DNA of 40,889 nt from an uncultured Bacillaceae bacterium (GTDB lineage: Bacteria > Bacillota > Bacilli > Bacillales > Caldibacillaceae): positions 1-40,889 of the forward strand of contig CALKAK010000082.1 in the NCBI GenBank assembly GCA_937983015.1, written 5' to 3'. The position numbers and the translations under genes were made by a program. Position 1 is the first letter of the stretch. Each line of letters begins with the position of its first letter. Positions 7,655 to 16,229 of the stretch are shown in pieces. The notes beneath the pieces are model-generated. The model had not been told where the DNA came from and made no database searches. It saw only the letters and a list, made by a program, of their open reading frames with translations.

Positions 7655-8935
7655 ATGCAACGCGTAGAAATTCAAGTTCATGAACGGTTACCGTTTTGGG
7701 AAAGTTTACCGCTAAGTTTTCAACATTTGTTCGCCATGTTCGGTTCAACGGTTTTAGTGCCCGTCATTTTCGGTGTGGATCCTGCGACCATTTTGCTCAT
7801 GAACGGGATCGGTACTCTGCTTTATATCCTCATAACGAAGGGGAAAATTCCCGCATATTTAGGATCCAGTTTCGCCTTTATCTCCCCGGTCACGATCGTC
7901 CTGGAACGTTTCGGTGGAATCGAAGGGTACGGATATGCGCTTGGCGGTTTTCTGGCCGTAGGTCTCGTCTTAACTTTAACCGGCGGGTGGAGATCCAAAT
8001 GAGGAACGAAAGGGTTAGATACCATCTTCCCACCGGCGGCGATGGGAGCGATCGTGGCGGTCATCGGTTTAGAACTTGTACCGGTGGCAGCACGGATGGC
8101 CGGACTCATCTCCGATGGCAGCCCCGACTGGAAAATGGATCCGAAAGTGGTGACAGTATCCCTTTTAACATTAGCGATCACGATCATATGCTGGGTGACA
8201 TTGCGGGGTTTTTTGGGAATCATCCCGATTTTAATCGGCATTGTTGCCGGTTATATCATCGCCTTTGCCTTTGGCCTTGTAAACATGGAACAAGTTGAAC
8301 AGGCGAAGTTTTTCGCATTCCCCACTTTTTATTCGATCAAATTCGATTTATCGGCGATTTTAACCATACTACCCGCCGCCCTTGTTCTCATCCCCGAGCA
8401 TATCGGGCATTTAGTCGTGACGGGAAATATTGTGAAGAAAGATCTCGTTAAAGATCCCGGACTGCATCGGTCCTTGATGGGAAATGGCGTCTCAACAATC
8501 CTCTCCAGTTTATTCGGATCGACCCCGAACACCACATACGGGGAAAACATCGGCGTCTTGGGTATCACCAGGGTGTACTCTGTTTGGGTAATCGGTGGTG
8601 CAGCCATCATCGCTATTTTACTGTCATTCTTCGGAAAAATTTCCGCGCTCATTTCAACGATCCCTGATGCGGTGATGGGCGGTATTTCCTTACTCCTCTT
8701 CGGTATCATCGCCGCAAGCGGGATCCGGATGCTGGTGGAATCTCAGGTGGACTATAATAAATCACGCAATCTCATCTTAACGACCGTTGTTCTTGTAATC
8801 GGTATTAGCGGCGCCTCGATTACGCTCGGGAAAGTGACCCTCTCCGGAATGGGATTGGCAACGGTCGTGGCCATTATCTTAAGTCTATTCTTTAAACTGC
8901 TCGATTTATTGAAACTGTCTAACGAAACCGAATAA
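7655..8935 (+). pseudogene. pyrP: Uracil permease (PyrP/UraA, NCS2 family) interrupted by an in-frame TGA
   Basis: The frame from ATG 7655 to the stop at 8933-8935 has the right length (426 codons) and content for a uracil:cation symporter. It is broken once by TGA at 8000-8002. Upstream are SFQHLFAMFGSTVLVP and ITKGKIPAYLGSSFAFISP; downstream are MPEHIGH-type residues (LIPEHIGHLVV) and NTTYGENIGVLGITRV, the NCS2 substrate-site segments. Both halves are in one frame, so there is no net frameshift. The residues around the stop (TGGWRSK, stop, GTKGLD) are poor where family members have a hydrophobic helix followed by GTKW or GTRW, so more than one change may be present. The start follows GAGGAGG (7642-7648). 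Explanations are recent inactivation, a sequencing error or, least likely, readthrough. The intact PyrR leader and terminator argue for recent loss or an error. Confidence 0.75.
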
Positions 8936-8949
8936 AAGACGATCATTTT

Positions 8950-8990
8950 AGCCAGGGAAGCATGTGAACGTTCCCTGGCTTTTATTTTTT
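8950..8990 (+). terminator. Intrinsic terminator after the uracil permease
   Basis: AGCCAGGGAA (8950-8959) and TTCCCTGGCT (8971-8980) form a perfect ten-pair stem, followed by TTTATTTTTT. Confidence 0.9.
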
Positions 8991-9036
8991 CATAATGCGT
9001 TTTTTGTTGTGAAAAACTAAGTAGGAATTAAATCCC

Positions 9037-9064
9037 TTGTTTTTCGTAAACGTTTTAATACAAT
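9037..9064 (+). promoter_or_regulatory. Candidate sigma-A promoter for the LtaS-family gene
   Basis: TTGTTT (9037-9042) and TACAAT (9059-9064) are 16 bases apart and lie 25 bases before the TTG start codon at 9089. Confidence 0.45.
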
Positions 9065-9088
9065 GACATTGATAAGGAGGTGGCCCGG

Positions 9089-11068
9089 TTGCGTCTTCTA
9101 ACTACGCATATATCATACTTCTACATCCTCTGTGCATTCATATTCTTAGAATTATGGTTTAAGTTCGGTACAGGGCAAATTTTTCTCTGGAAAGATCTCG
9201 TATTGATCTTTTTCTTTCAAATGACGCTAAGTCTGTTTCTTTACGGTGTCATTCGCTTATTTTTTAAAAGGAAGGGACAATACCGTGCCTTTGTGGGCGT
9301 CTTATCGCTCGCAACGATCATATACTGTTCCCAATTTATCTATCATCGTACGTTCCACGTCTTCTATGGGGCGTATTCCCTCGGTCAAGCGGAACAGATT
9401 TTCCCCTTCTGGCGTGAGTTACTGGCGATTCTCTTACGTCAGGCTCTCTGGCTCGCGATCTTTTTCGTACCTTTGATCCTTTTTATCGTTTATCGACGAA
9501 AGCTATTTACCGAATACAAAATGACCTTTCGCTCCGCAATACTATGTATATTTGTCGGTATTCTTTTTCACGGCGCGGCGATCGGGTTCATTAAGCTCGG
9601 TGATCAGGCGATGGATTCTGCATATCATCTTTATTTTAAAGAACACCGTCAGCAGCTCGCTGTGGAAAGATTCGGGCTGTTAACTGCGATGCGTCTCGAC
9701 TTGCAACGGCATTTGCTGGGATGGACGCCCAAACAAGAACCGATCGATGAGCAAAATGTTTTACCCGATCTTAAAATGCCACCTCGTGAAGAAGTTACAG
9801 AACCTCCCGTTCAAGATGAGAATGACACGGTCTATGAAGAACAGATTCTCCCCATTGATTTTTCTCAACTAATTGCCACGGAAACGGATGAGGAAATCAT
9901 CAACATGCATCACCATTTTTCTAACATAGCGCCTACAAAAAAGAATGAATTTACGGGTTTGTTCAAGGGATATAACTTGATTTTGATCACAGCGGAAGCT
10001 TTCTCCCCCTGGGCCATCCATCCGGAGCTCACACCCACTTTGTATAAAATGGCCACAGAAGGATTTCAATTCACTAACTTTTACACCCCGATCTGGGAAG
10101 TCAGTACATCGGACGGTGAATATGTGGTCCTGACGGGGTTGATTCCTAAAAGTGGTGTCTGGAGCTTGCAGGAGTCGAGTAAAAATTCCCTCCCCTTTTC
10201 TCTGGGACGAAAATTCCGGCAACTCGGTTATGAAACCCGTGCCTATCATAACCATACGTATCATTATTATGGCCGGCATCTTTCCCATCCTAATTTAGGC
10301 TATGATTATAAGGGTCTCGGGAACGGTTTGGAAGTGAAAGAGACGTGGCCAGAGTCAGACCTGGAAATGATGCAGGTCACGCTTCCCGAGTATATCAATC
10401 ACGAACCGTTTCATGTGTACTACATGACGGTTAGTGGCCATTTATTATATACATTCAGCGGCAATTATATCGCTAATAAAAACAAAGAGCTCGTGGAGCA
10501 TCTACCGTACTCCGATGAGGCAAAAGCATATTTGGCCACGCAAATCGAACTGGACCGGGCGCTTGCATATCTGTTAGAGCAACTGGAAGAAGCCGGGGTG
10601 CTGGAGCGGACGGTGATCGCCTTGAGTGCCGATCACTATCCGTATGGCCTGGATAAGCGAACGATCGATGAGCTGGCCGGACATCCGGTTGAGGAAAATT
10701 TTGAGCTGTATAAAAATGTATTTATTTTGTACACGAAAAACATGGAACCTGTAACTATCGACAAACCGGCCAGTAGCCTCGATATTTTACCGACATTGCT
10801 CAACTTATTTGGCCTCGAGTATGATTCCCGCTTGTTAATGGGCAGGGATCTCTTCTCCGATAGCCCGCCACTGGTGATCTTTTTAAACCGCAGTTTTATC
10901 ACGGAAAAAGGCAAATATCATGGTCGAACCGGTAATTTCACCGCCAATGAAGGAGTTTCAGTGGATGCGGAATATGTGGAGAAAATGAAAGCAATGGTTG
11001 CGGACAAATTTTATTATTCCAGAAAAATATTAGAAACCAACTATTATTCCCGCCTAAATATTGATTGA
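9089..11068 (+). CDS. LtaS-family sulfatase-fold membrane enzyme (lipoteichoic acid synthase-like)
   Basis: About 659 residues. The N-terminal half has roughly five hydrophobic helices (about residues 8-28, 37-57, 66-85, 115-135, 148-170). A Pro/Glu-rich linker follows (about 212-265), then an extracellular sulfatase-fold domain. LtaS active-site features are present: Glu in LILITAEAF (about 303), the nucleophile Thr in STSDGEY (about 340), His in SGHLLYTF (about 451) and Asp-His in SADHYPYG (about 515-516). LtaS enzymes transfer glycerol phosphate from phosphatidylglycerol to lipoteichoic acid or related acceptors. This one could be a primase or stress paralogue, and the exact acceptor is unknown. 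TTG 9089 is preferred because AAGGAGG (9074-9080) lies eight bases before it; the GTG at 9080 overlaps the binding site. No terminator was seen before the next promoter. Confidence 0.82.
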   Translation: MRLLTTHISYFYILCAFIFLELWFKFGTGQIFLWKDLVLIFFFQMTLSLFLYGVIRLFFKRKGQYRAFVGVLSLATIIYCSQFIYHRTFHVFYGAYSLGQAEQIFPFWRELLAILLRQALWLAIFFVPLILFIVYRRKLFTEYKMTFRSAILCIFVGILFHGAAIGFIKLGDQAMDSAYHLYFKEHRQQLAVERFGLLTAMRLDLQRHLLGWTPKQEPIDEQNVLPDLKMPPREEVTEPPVQDENDTVYEEQILPIDFSQLIATETDEEIINMHHHFSNIAPTKKNEFTGLFKGYNLILITAEAFSPWAIHPELTPTLYKMATEGFQFTNFYTPIWEVSTSDGEYVVLTGLIPKSGVWSLQESSKNSLPFSLGRKFRQLGYETRAYHNHTYHYYGRHLSHPNLGYDYKGLGNGLEVKETWPESDLEMMQVTLPEYINHEPFHVYYMTVSGHLLYTFSGNYIANKNKELVEHLPYSDEAKAYLATQIELDRALAYLLEQLEEAGVLERTVIALSADHYPYGLDKRTIDELAGHPVEENFELYKNVFILYTKNMEPVTIDKPASSLDILPTLLNLFGLEYDSRLLMGRDLFSDSPPLVIFLNRSFITEKGKYHGRTGNFTANEGVSVDAEYVEKMKAMVADKFYYSRKILETNYYSRLNID

Positions 11069-11102
11069 ACAGGATACTTTTTTCCGGATCGTAAATTTTA
11101 GC

Positions 11103-11131
11103 TTGACGAAAATTTGAGAATTCTTTAAGAT
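11103..11131 (+). promoter_or_regulatory. Sigma-A promoter of the cobalamin uptake operon
   Basis: TTGACG (11103-11108) and TAAGAT (11126-11131) are 17 bases apart, about 20 bases before the 5' strand of the riboswitch P1 helix. Confidence 0.65.
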
Positions 11132-11150
11132 GAAAATACAATTGAATACG

Positions 11151-11341
11151 ATAGAAATAGGTTGATTTGTGAACCCGGTTCACAAATCATTAAAAGGGAA
11201 GTCCGGTGCGAATCCGGCGCGGTCCCGCCACTGTGATTGGGAGTTCTCTATCATTTGCCACTGTCCGGTTGTGATCGATTCATAGGATGGGAAGGCGATA
11301 GAGAACGATGACCATAAGCCAGGAGACCTGCCTATTTCTAA
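11151..11341 (+). promoter_or_regulatory. Cobalamin (B12) riboswitch
   Basis: The conserved B12 box AGCCAGGAGACCTGCC is at 11317-11332. Upstream lie GGGAAGTCCGGTGCGAATCC (11196-11215) and GCGGTCCCGCCACTGT (11219-11234), the core elements of the class. The outer P1 helix is TAGAAATAGG (11152-11161) with CCTATTTCTA (11331-11340), ten perfect pairs. A further hairpin, TTGTGAACCCGGTTCACAA, lies at 11167-11185. Ligand binding is expected to lower expression of the genes below. A terminator at 11414-11441 indicates transcriptional control. Confidence 0.95.
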
Positions 11342-11413
11342 CACCGTAACCCTACGTGGATAGGGGGTGTGTCTGCGTGTCCACAAATCGTATATTTGTG
11401 ACATTGTGCAAAT

Positions 11414-11441
11414 ACATCCTCCTCCACGGGATGTTTTTTTT
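11414..11441 (+). terminator. Riboswitch-controlled terminator with possible antiterminator partner
   Basis: ACATCC (11414-11419) and GGATGT (11429-11434) form a short stem followed by eight T. The upstream segment GGATAGGGGGTGT (around 11358-11370) is complementary in part to ACATCCTCCTCC at 11414-11425 and could form an antiterminator. CCCTACGTGGATAGGG (11351-11366) could sequester that segment instead. The pairing scheme is inference from complementarity. Confidence 0.6.
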
Positions 11442-11472
11442 ATTGCCAAAATCATCGCGAAGGAGGAAAAAA

Positions 11473-13170
11473 ATGATCAAAAGAAAAAAACTATTTACGA
11501 TTTTCGCCGTCTTACTTACCGTTTTCTGGTTTTTACCGCAACCGGTAGTGCAAGGTGAGATCCTCCCCCAAGGAGTGACAATCTCTGTTATTCAGGATGA
11601 GGAAGTGCTTGTTCCTGTAACGGCGGTTTCTTTTGCAGAAGGAGAGACGGCTTTTGACATATTACAGAAAGTTGCTGAAGTAGACTATACCGAAACGGAT
11701 TACGGTCCCTTTATCACTGGAATTAACGGCGTTCAACCGGAAGGTGAAGATTATTGGGGATTTTTTATCAATGGACAAGAGGCACAAGTCGGTGCCGCTG
11801 ATTATCAGTTACAAAATGGCGATCATCTCTTATTTAAAGTGACGAGTTTCCCGCCGGAAACAATCAAAGTTACCGTCTCGGCCCGGGATCTTGACGGTAA
11901 CGCTGTAATCCATCCTGTAGAAGTAGAAATCGTTAAGGGTGCCACGGCCCTTGATGCCCTTGTTGTAGCCGCCAGTAAAAATAATATCCCCGTCGATGTT
12001 TCGGTCGATTCTGAGTGGCTCACTTTCTTGAATGATATCGATGACCGGATTCATGAGAAAAATGCGTACTGGGCTAGTTTCATCAATGATGAATATATGA
12101 CCACCGGACTTGTCCAGTATATGATGCAAGAAGGTGATCACCTTCAGTTAAAAATGGAAGCGGTCGAAAAACAGCCTGGTGCGGGGGAAAATGCTGCTCA
12201 AGCTCCCATCGAAATCAATGAAGACACGATCCGTCAGGCGATCGCCGGTGCAACCAACTTTTTAGAAACGGAGGATCGTTTTGATTGGTACGGGATCCTC
12301 GCTCTTAAAAAATTGGGAAAAGATTTACCCGATGAGTGGTTTGAAAAGACCTTACAAAGTATTCAGGAAGCCAATGGCAAGTACGCAAATGTAACCGATG
12401 TGGCAAAACATATTTTAATTGTCACAGCTTTTGGAAAAACCGCGACCGACATCGAAGGGATCGATCTCATTGATGTTGTCACTAACCATGAAGGAATGAC
12501 TCAACAAGGGAACAATGGACCCATTTACAGCCTGCTCGCGCTAGATAGTGGAAACTATGAAACAGGGGATCATACGAAATGGAGTAGAGAAGCTCTTATC
12601 GACTTGATTCTCGAAGCGCAACTTCCCGATGGATCATGGGCTCTTACCGGGAATACCGGAAGTGCGGATATGACGGGAATTGCTCTGGCAGCTCTTGCCC
12701 CTTATCAAGATGATGAACGGGTAAAAACGGCGCTTGAAAAAGCGTATCAGTGGATTCGTGACCATATGAGTGATGAGGGTGGCTTTTACGATGAATATAG
12801 TGACGGATATCCTTCCGAGTCGATCGCTCAAGTGATCATCGGTCTCATCGCCACCGGAGAAGATCCCGCAGGTGAAGCATTTACGAAAAACGGAATCAAC
12901 TTAGTTCAAGCGCTCTTAACCTTCCAAACGGAAGCCGGTGGTTTCCGTCATTTACAGACGGATGAAGAAGATAATCCGCTGGCGACCAATCAAGCGCTTC
13001 TTGCCCTCGCTGCTTTTCAAGAAAAGGTTTCGGTCTTTGATTTCCACGAGCATGCAACCCATGGAGCAAATGATTCATCGAATCCGTTTGCGGTGATCTG
13101 GATCATCTCCAACGTGGTGTTATTTATCATCATCATCGGCATAGTTCTGCTCGCCAAACGGAAGGCGTAA
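11473..13170 (+). CDS. Transcobalamin-like surface protein: two DUF4430 beta domains, QW-repeat helical domain, C-terminal anchor
   Basis: 565 residues. A signal peptide (about 1-28, after MIKRKK) exports it. Two DUF4430 (transcobalamin C-terminal-like) domains follow at about 35-123 and 131-228; each ends with a WGFFING or WASFIND segment and a GDHL turn. Residues about 250-520 form an alpha/alpha helical region with prenyltransferase/squalene-cyclase type repeats, with clear motifs QLPDGSWALTG (about 383) and EAGGFRHL (about 487). One hydrophobic helix (about 539-562) ends in KRKA and tethers the protein to the membrane; there is no LPXTG. Animal transcobalamin uses the same two domain types in the opposite order. 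Lying first after a B12 riboswitch and ahead of an ECF transporter, it probably captures corrinoid at the surface. The start follows AGGAGG (11461-11466). Binding of B12 itself is inference. Confidence 0.85.
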   Translation: MIKRKKLFTIFAVLLTVFWFLPQPVVQGEILPQGVTISVIQDEEVLVPVTAVSFAEGETAFDILQKVAEVDYTETDYGPFITGINGVQPEGEDYWGFFINGQEAQVGAADYQLQNGDHLLFKVTSFPPETIKVTVSARDLDGNAVIHPVEVEIVKGATALDALVVAASKNNIPVDVSVDSEWLTFLNDIDDRIHEKNAYWASFINDEYMTTGLVQYMMQEGDHLQLKMEAVEKQPGAGENAAQAPIEINEDTIRQAIAGATNFLETEDRFDWYGILALKKLGKDLPDEWFEKTLQSIQEANGKYANVTDVAKHILIVTAFGKTATDIEGIDLIDVVTNHEGMTQQGNNGPIYSLLALDSGNYETGDHTKWSREALIDLILEAQLPDGSWALTGNTGSADMTGIALAALAPYQDDERVKTALEKAYQWIRDHMSDEGGFYDEYSDGYPSESIAQVIIGLIATGEDPAGEAFTKNGINLVQALLTFQTEAGGFRHLQTDEEDNPLATNQALLALAAFQEKVSVFDFHEHATHGANDSSNPFAVIWIISNVVLFIIIIGIVLLAKRKA

Positions 13171-13195
13171 GGGAACATGCAAGGGGTGGACCATA

Positions 13196-13663
13196 TTGTT
13201 TAACCATTTAAAAAAGATTCTTATCCTGTTTCCTTTCATCATACTCACCCTTACCGGCTGCGCTATGAATTATCCAGGCTCCGGATCAACGGCGATGACG
13301 GAGCATTCCAATCAGGATCATGTCGAGCCCCCCGCAGGAAATGGCGAGAGGACCGCTACGATTTCCATCGAAGGGATCGATGCGATGATCGTTCCGGAAA
13401 CCACCGTTCCTGTGCATGAAGGTGATACGATCATTGATGTGACGGTACGAATTTTACAAGATCTGCGGATCTCCTACAGTGTCACCGGTACCGGCCCTTT
13501 AACGTATGTGGAAGGAATCGCCGATTTATATGAATTTGACCATGGCCCGACAAGTGGCTGGCTCGTTAAGAAAAATGGTGAATTAATCGGTCATAGTGCC
13601 GGTATCGAGCCTGTCGAACCCGGTGATGATATCGTATGGTATTACACAAAAGACGAGCGATAG
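13196..13663 (+). CDS. DUF4430-domain lipoprotein, probable corrinoid-relay protein
   Basis: 155 residues. The signal sequence ends in a lipobox (LTLTGC, Cys at about 22), so the protein should be lipidated and held on the outer face of the membrane. A short polar linker leads to one DUF4430 (transcobalamin beta-type) domain at about 45-153, with TISIEGIDAMIVPE, VHEGDTIIDV, GWLVKKNGE and GDDIVWYYT. It resembles the beta domains of the preceding gene, as though derived from them. The TTG start follows AAGGGGTGG (13181-13189), and only 25 bases separate it from the upstream stop, so the two are cotranscribed. It may pass the ligand from the large surface protein to the ECF transporter, or may bind corrinoid independently. 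Neither role is shown. Confidence 0.8.
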   Translation: MFNHLKKILILFPFIILTLTGCAMNYPGSGSTAMTEHSNQDHVEPPAGNGERTATISIEGIDAMIVPETTVPVHEGDTIIDVTVRILQDLRISYSVTGTGPLTYVEGIADLYEFDHGPTSGWLVKKNGELIGHSAGIEPVEPGDDIVWYYTKDER

Positions 13664-13707
13664 ATTCCTGTTTGATCTTAACTATAATTGGAAAGGGGTG
13701 CGATTGA

Positions 13708-14595
13708 ATGAATCATGGCTTCCGGACCTTGCATCCTGTCGTTCTTTTGACTTATTATCTTGCCACTACCATCGCCATTACGATCAATCGCCACCCCTTT
13801 TTTCTATTTTTCACCGTCCTAGTCCTGATTCTCTTTAACTGGGTGTGTGACCGGGGAAAAACGATGAAATGGTGGTGGCGCTTCTTCGTTTTATTTGGTT
13901 TGCTGCTTTTTTTATTAAATCCACTGTTGAACCATCGTGGACAACACGTACTTATCTACCTGTTCAATCAACCGATCACGATGGAGGCCGTCGTTCAGGG
14001 TGCGATTAACGCTCTTACCTTTGTCGCGCTTCTCTTACTGTTCATCACTTTCCCGCGGATCATCGATTCCAGCAAATTTCTCTTTTTATTCAGCGGTGTT
14101 TTTCCGAAATGGGGTCTTCTCGCGATGTTGTCGGTCCGCTTTGTTCCGCTCTTCCGTATCCGCTTGGAGGAGATCATCGCCGTACAAAGAGCCCGGGGCA
14201 TCTCGTTAACAACAGGAACCGTAAGAGCACGGTTAAAAAACGGATTTGCGTTAGTTCATTCGCTATTGACCTGGTCGCTGGAGGATGGAATCCAAACCGC
14301 GGATTCCATGGCAGCAAGAGGTTACGGTTTGAAACAACGTTCGCGCTATAACCCGTATCGGCTTCATCCTAGCGATATTTTTGCCATCGGCACTATCGCG
14401 GGGCTACTGGCCCTCACAATTTTCGGTTCCTGGCTCGGTGACGGGGTATTGACCATGACTCCAGTGATCGAACCGGTTTATTTAACGGGTAGGGAATGGA
14501 CCTTTTTTATCATTCATACTTTGCTCGTCGGTTTTCCCGTGATCGTTGAAATAAAGGAGGAAGCCCAGTGGTTTTACTGGAAACAAAAAAACTAA
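13708..14595 (+). CDS. ecfT: ECF transporter T component (CbiQ/EcfT family)
   Basis: 295 residues with about five to six hydrophobic helices and the two Ala-Arg-Gly coupling motifs of EcfT proteins: RARGIS (about 157) and AARGYG (about 207). These lie in the cytoplasmic helices that press into the grooves of the two ATPase domains. It is the transmembrane coupling subunit of an energy-coupling-factor importer. The start follows GAAAGGGGTG (13691-13700). It overlaps the next gene, an ATPase, by 28 bases, implying translational coupling. The dedicated A and S genes beside it make this a group I (self-contained) ECF system. Confidence 0.88.
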   Translation: MNHGFRTLHPVVLLTYYLATTIAITINRHPFFLFFTVLVLILFNWVCDRGKTMKWWWRFFVLFGLLLFLLNPLLNHRGQHVLIYLFNQPITMEAVVQGAINALTFVALLLLFITFPRIIDSSKFLFLFSGVFPKWGLLAMLSVRFVPLFRIRLEEIIAVQRARGISLTTGTVRARLKNGFALVHSLLTWSLEDGIQTADSMAARGYGLKQRSRYNPYRLHPSDIFAIGTIAGLLALTIFGSWLGDGVLTMTPVIEPVYLTGREWTFFIIHTLLVGFPVIVEIKEEAQWFYWKQKN

Positions 14596-16229
14596 CCTTC
14601 ACTTACCCCGATGAACCGGAGCCGGTTTTAAAAGAGCTCTCTTTTACCGTGAATCAGGGGGAATTGATTGTCATCGCCGGCCCCACCGGAAGTGGCAAAT
14701 CGACATTACTGCGGCTATTCAAACAAGAAATCGCTCCCTTTGGAAAAATGACAGGAGATATCTTATATGAAGGAACGCCCCTTTACAGTCTGGATAAAGA
14801 AAAAGCCGCCCGGGAAATCGGCATGATCTTTCAAGATCCGGAAAATCAGCTCGTGATGGATCGGGTGTTGAATGAACTGGCCTTCGGAATGGAAAATCTC
14901 GGGATGGATACGGTCACCATGCGCAAAAAAGTGGCAGAACTAGCCCACTATTTCGGCATCCATTCCCTATTGAATAAACCCATTCACGAATTGTCCGGCG
15001 GTCAGAAACAACTTGTCAATCTCGCTTCCATTTTATTGATGGAACCAAAAATCTTACTACTTGATGAACCGACGGCACAATTGGATCCGGTAGCGGCCAA
15101 AGACTTTCTCCATATGCTCGATCTGATCAATAAAGAATTCGGAATCACGATCATCATGGTGGAACATCATCTGGATGAAATTTTACCCATATGCGATCGG
15201 TTGCTCGTTCTTAGTGACGGGAAAATTTCCTTCGTTGGCAACCCCCGGGAAGTGATTGAAAGCATTTGGCAACGGGAAAAGGAGCCTTTTAGTCATTACC
15301 TGCCACAAATCCCCCGTCTGTTTTTGCATTTTCACGGACATGAAACGACACCACAAGTACCTCTCACCGTTAGGGAGGGACGGGATTGGATTAAAAAAAT
15401 TTCGGTACGACCAAAAGAACATGAAGGGGAAGACACCAATAAACAGATGGGTCCTTCATTAGTGGAGGCAAGAAACATCGTCTTCCAGTATGAAAAAGAG
15501 GGAGAACGGATTTTCGATCACCTGGACCTAGTGATCCGGGAAGGTGAGTTTTTAGCGATCGTTGGTGCAAACGGTACGGGTAAGTCGACCCTATTGAAAT
15601 TGTTAGCCGGTCTGGAAACCCCACAAAAGGGAAAGATACTATATCGCGGCCGGAAATTAGCGCAACCACAACCGCAGGAGATCTACTATATGCCGCAGAA
15701 TCCGAAGCTTCTTTTTACACAAGATACCGTGCGAGAAGCGCTCGAAAATAATCTTAGGAAAGAGCAGAATACCGGAATCGTTCAACGCCTCCAGGAACTG
15801 ATCGATTTCTTCCGTATAAAAGAATTACTCGACCGCCATCCTTTCGATTTAAGCGGAGGCGAGTTACAAACGGTTGCTCTACTCATCGTTTTATCGAGTG
15901 AGGCAAAATTACTCTTACTCGATGAACCAACGAAAGGGATGGATCCGGTAATTAAAGAAAAGGTCGGAAACCTCCTCAAGCATTTGCAAAAAAACGGCGT
16001 AACGATCATCATTGCCACGCATGACATCGAATTTGCCGCAGCCTATTCCAGTCGTTGTGCGATGTTATTTCATGGGGCCGTTACCGCAAGCGGGGAAACT
16101 TCCAGTTTTTTTAAAGGAAATACGTTTTATACGACGGCGATCAACCGTGTCACAAGAAATTCACACGTCCCCGAGGTTACCACCCTGGAGGAGGCGAAAC
16201 GATTATGGAAAGTGGTGGAAACTTTATAA
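14568..16229 (+). CDS. ecfA: ECF transporter ATPase, two ABC domains fused in one chain
   Basis: 553 residues with two complete nucleotide-binding domains in tandem. Domain 1 (about 1-250) has Walker A GPTGSGKST, signature LSGGQKQ, Walker B ILLLDEPTAQLD and the switch His of MVEHHLDE. Domain 2 (about 293-535) has Walker A GANGTGKST, signature LSGGELQ, Walker B LLLLDEPTKGMD and ATHDIEF. Both sites look catalytically complete. The fusion replaces the separate EcfA1/EcfA2 subunits, as in several vitamin-specific ECF systems. The GTG start follows AAAGGAGG (14553-14560) inside the end of the T gene. It energises uptake by the neighbouring S component. Confidence 0.9.
   Translation: MVLLETKKLTFTYPDEPEPVLKELSFTVNQGELIVIAGPTGSGKSTLLRLFKQEIAPFGKMTGDILYEGTPLYSLDKEKAAREIGMIFQDPENQLVMDRVLNELAFGMENLGMDTVTMRKKVAELAHYFGIHSLLNKPIHELSGGQKQLVNLASILLMEPKILLLDEPTAQLDPVAAKDFLHMLDLINKEFGITIIMVEHHLDEILPICDRLLVLSDGKISFVGNPREVIESIWQREKEPFSHYLPQIPRLFLHFHGHETTPQVPLTVREGRDWIKKISVRPKEHEGEDTNKQMGPSLVEARNIVFQYEKEGERIFDHLDLVIREGEFLAIVGANGTGKSTLLKLLAGLETPQKGKILYRGRKLAQPQPQEIYYMPQNPKLLFTQDTVREALENNLRKEQNTGIVQRLQELIDFFRIKELLDRHPFDLSGGELQTVALLIVLSSEAKLLLLDEPTKGMDPVIKEKVGNLLKHLQKNGVTIIIATHDIEFAAAYSSRCAMLFHGAVTASGETSSFFKGNTFYTTAINRVTRNSHVPEVTTLEEAKRLWKVVETL

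Noticed and set aside
8000..8002. TGA read as selenocysteine or programmed readthrough
   Set aside because: The position is where permeases carry hydrophobic or ordinary residues and no catalytic Cys. No selenocysteine insertion element or stop-context signal was recognised, and the flanking residues also diverge from the family.
8042..8935. A separate gene beginning at ATG 8042 for the second half of the uracil permease
   Set aside because: It is in the same frame as the upstream half, has no ribosome binding site, and would begin inside a conserved permease block (PPAAMGAIVAVIG). It is the remainder of one interrupted gene.
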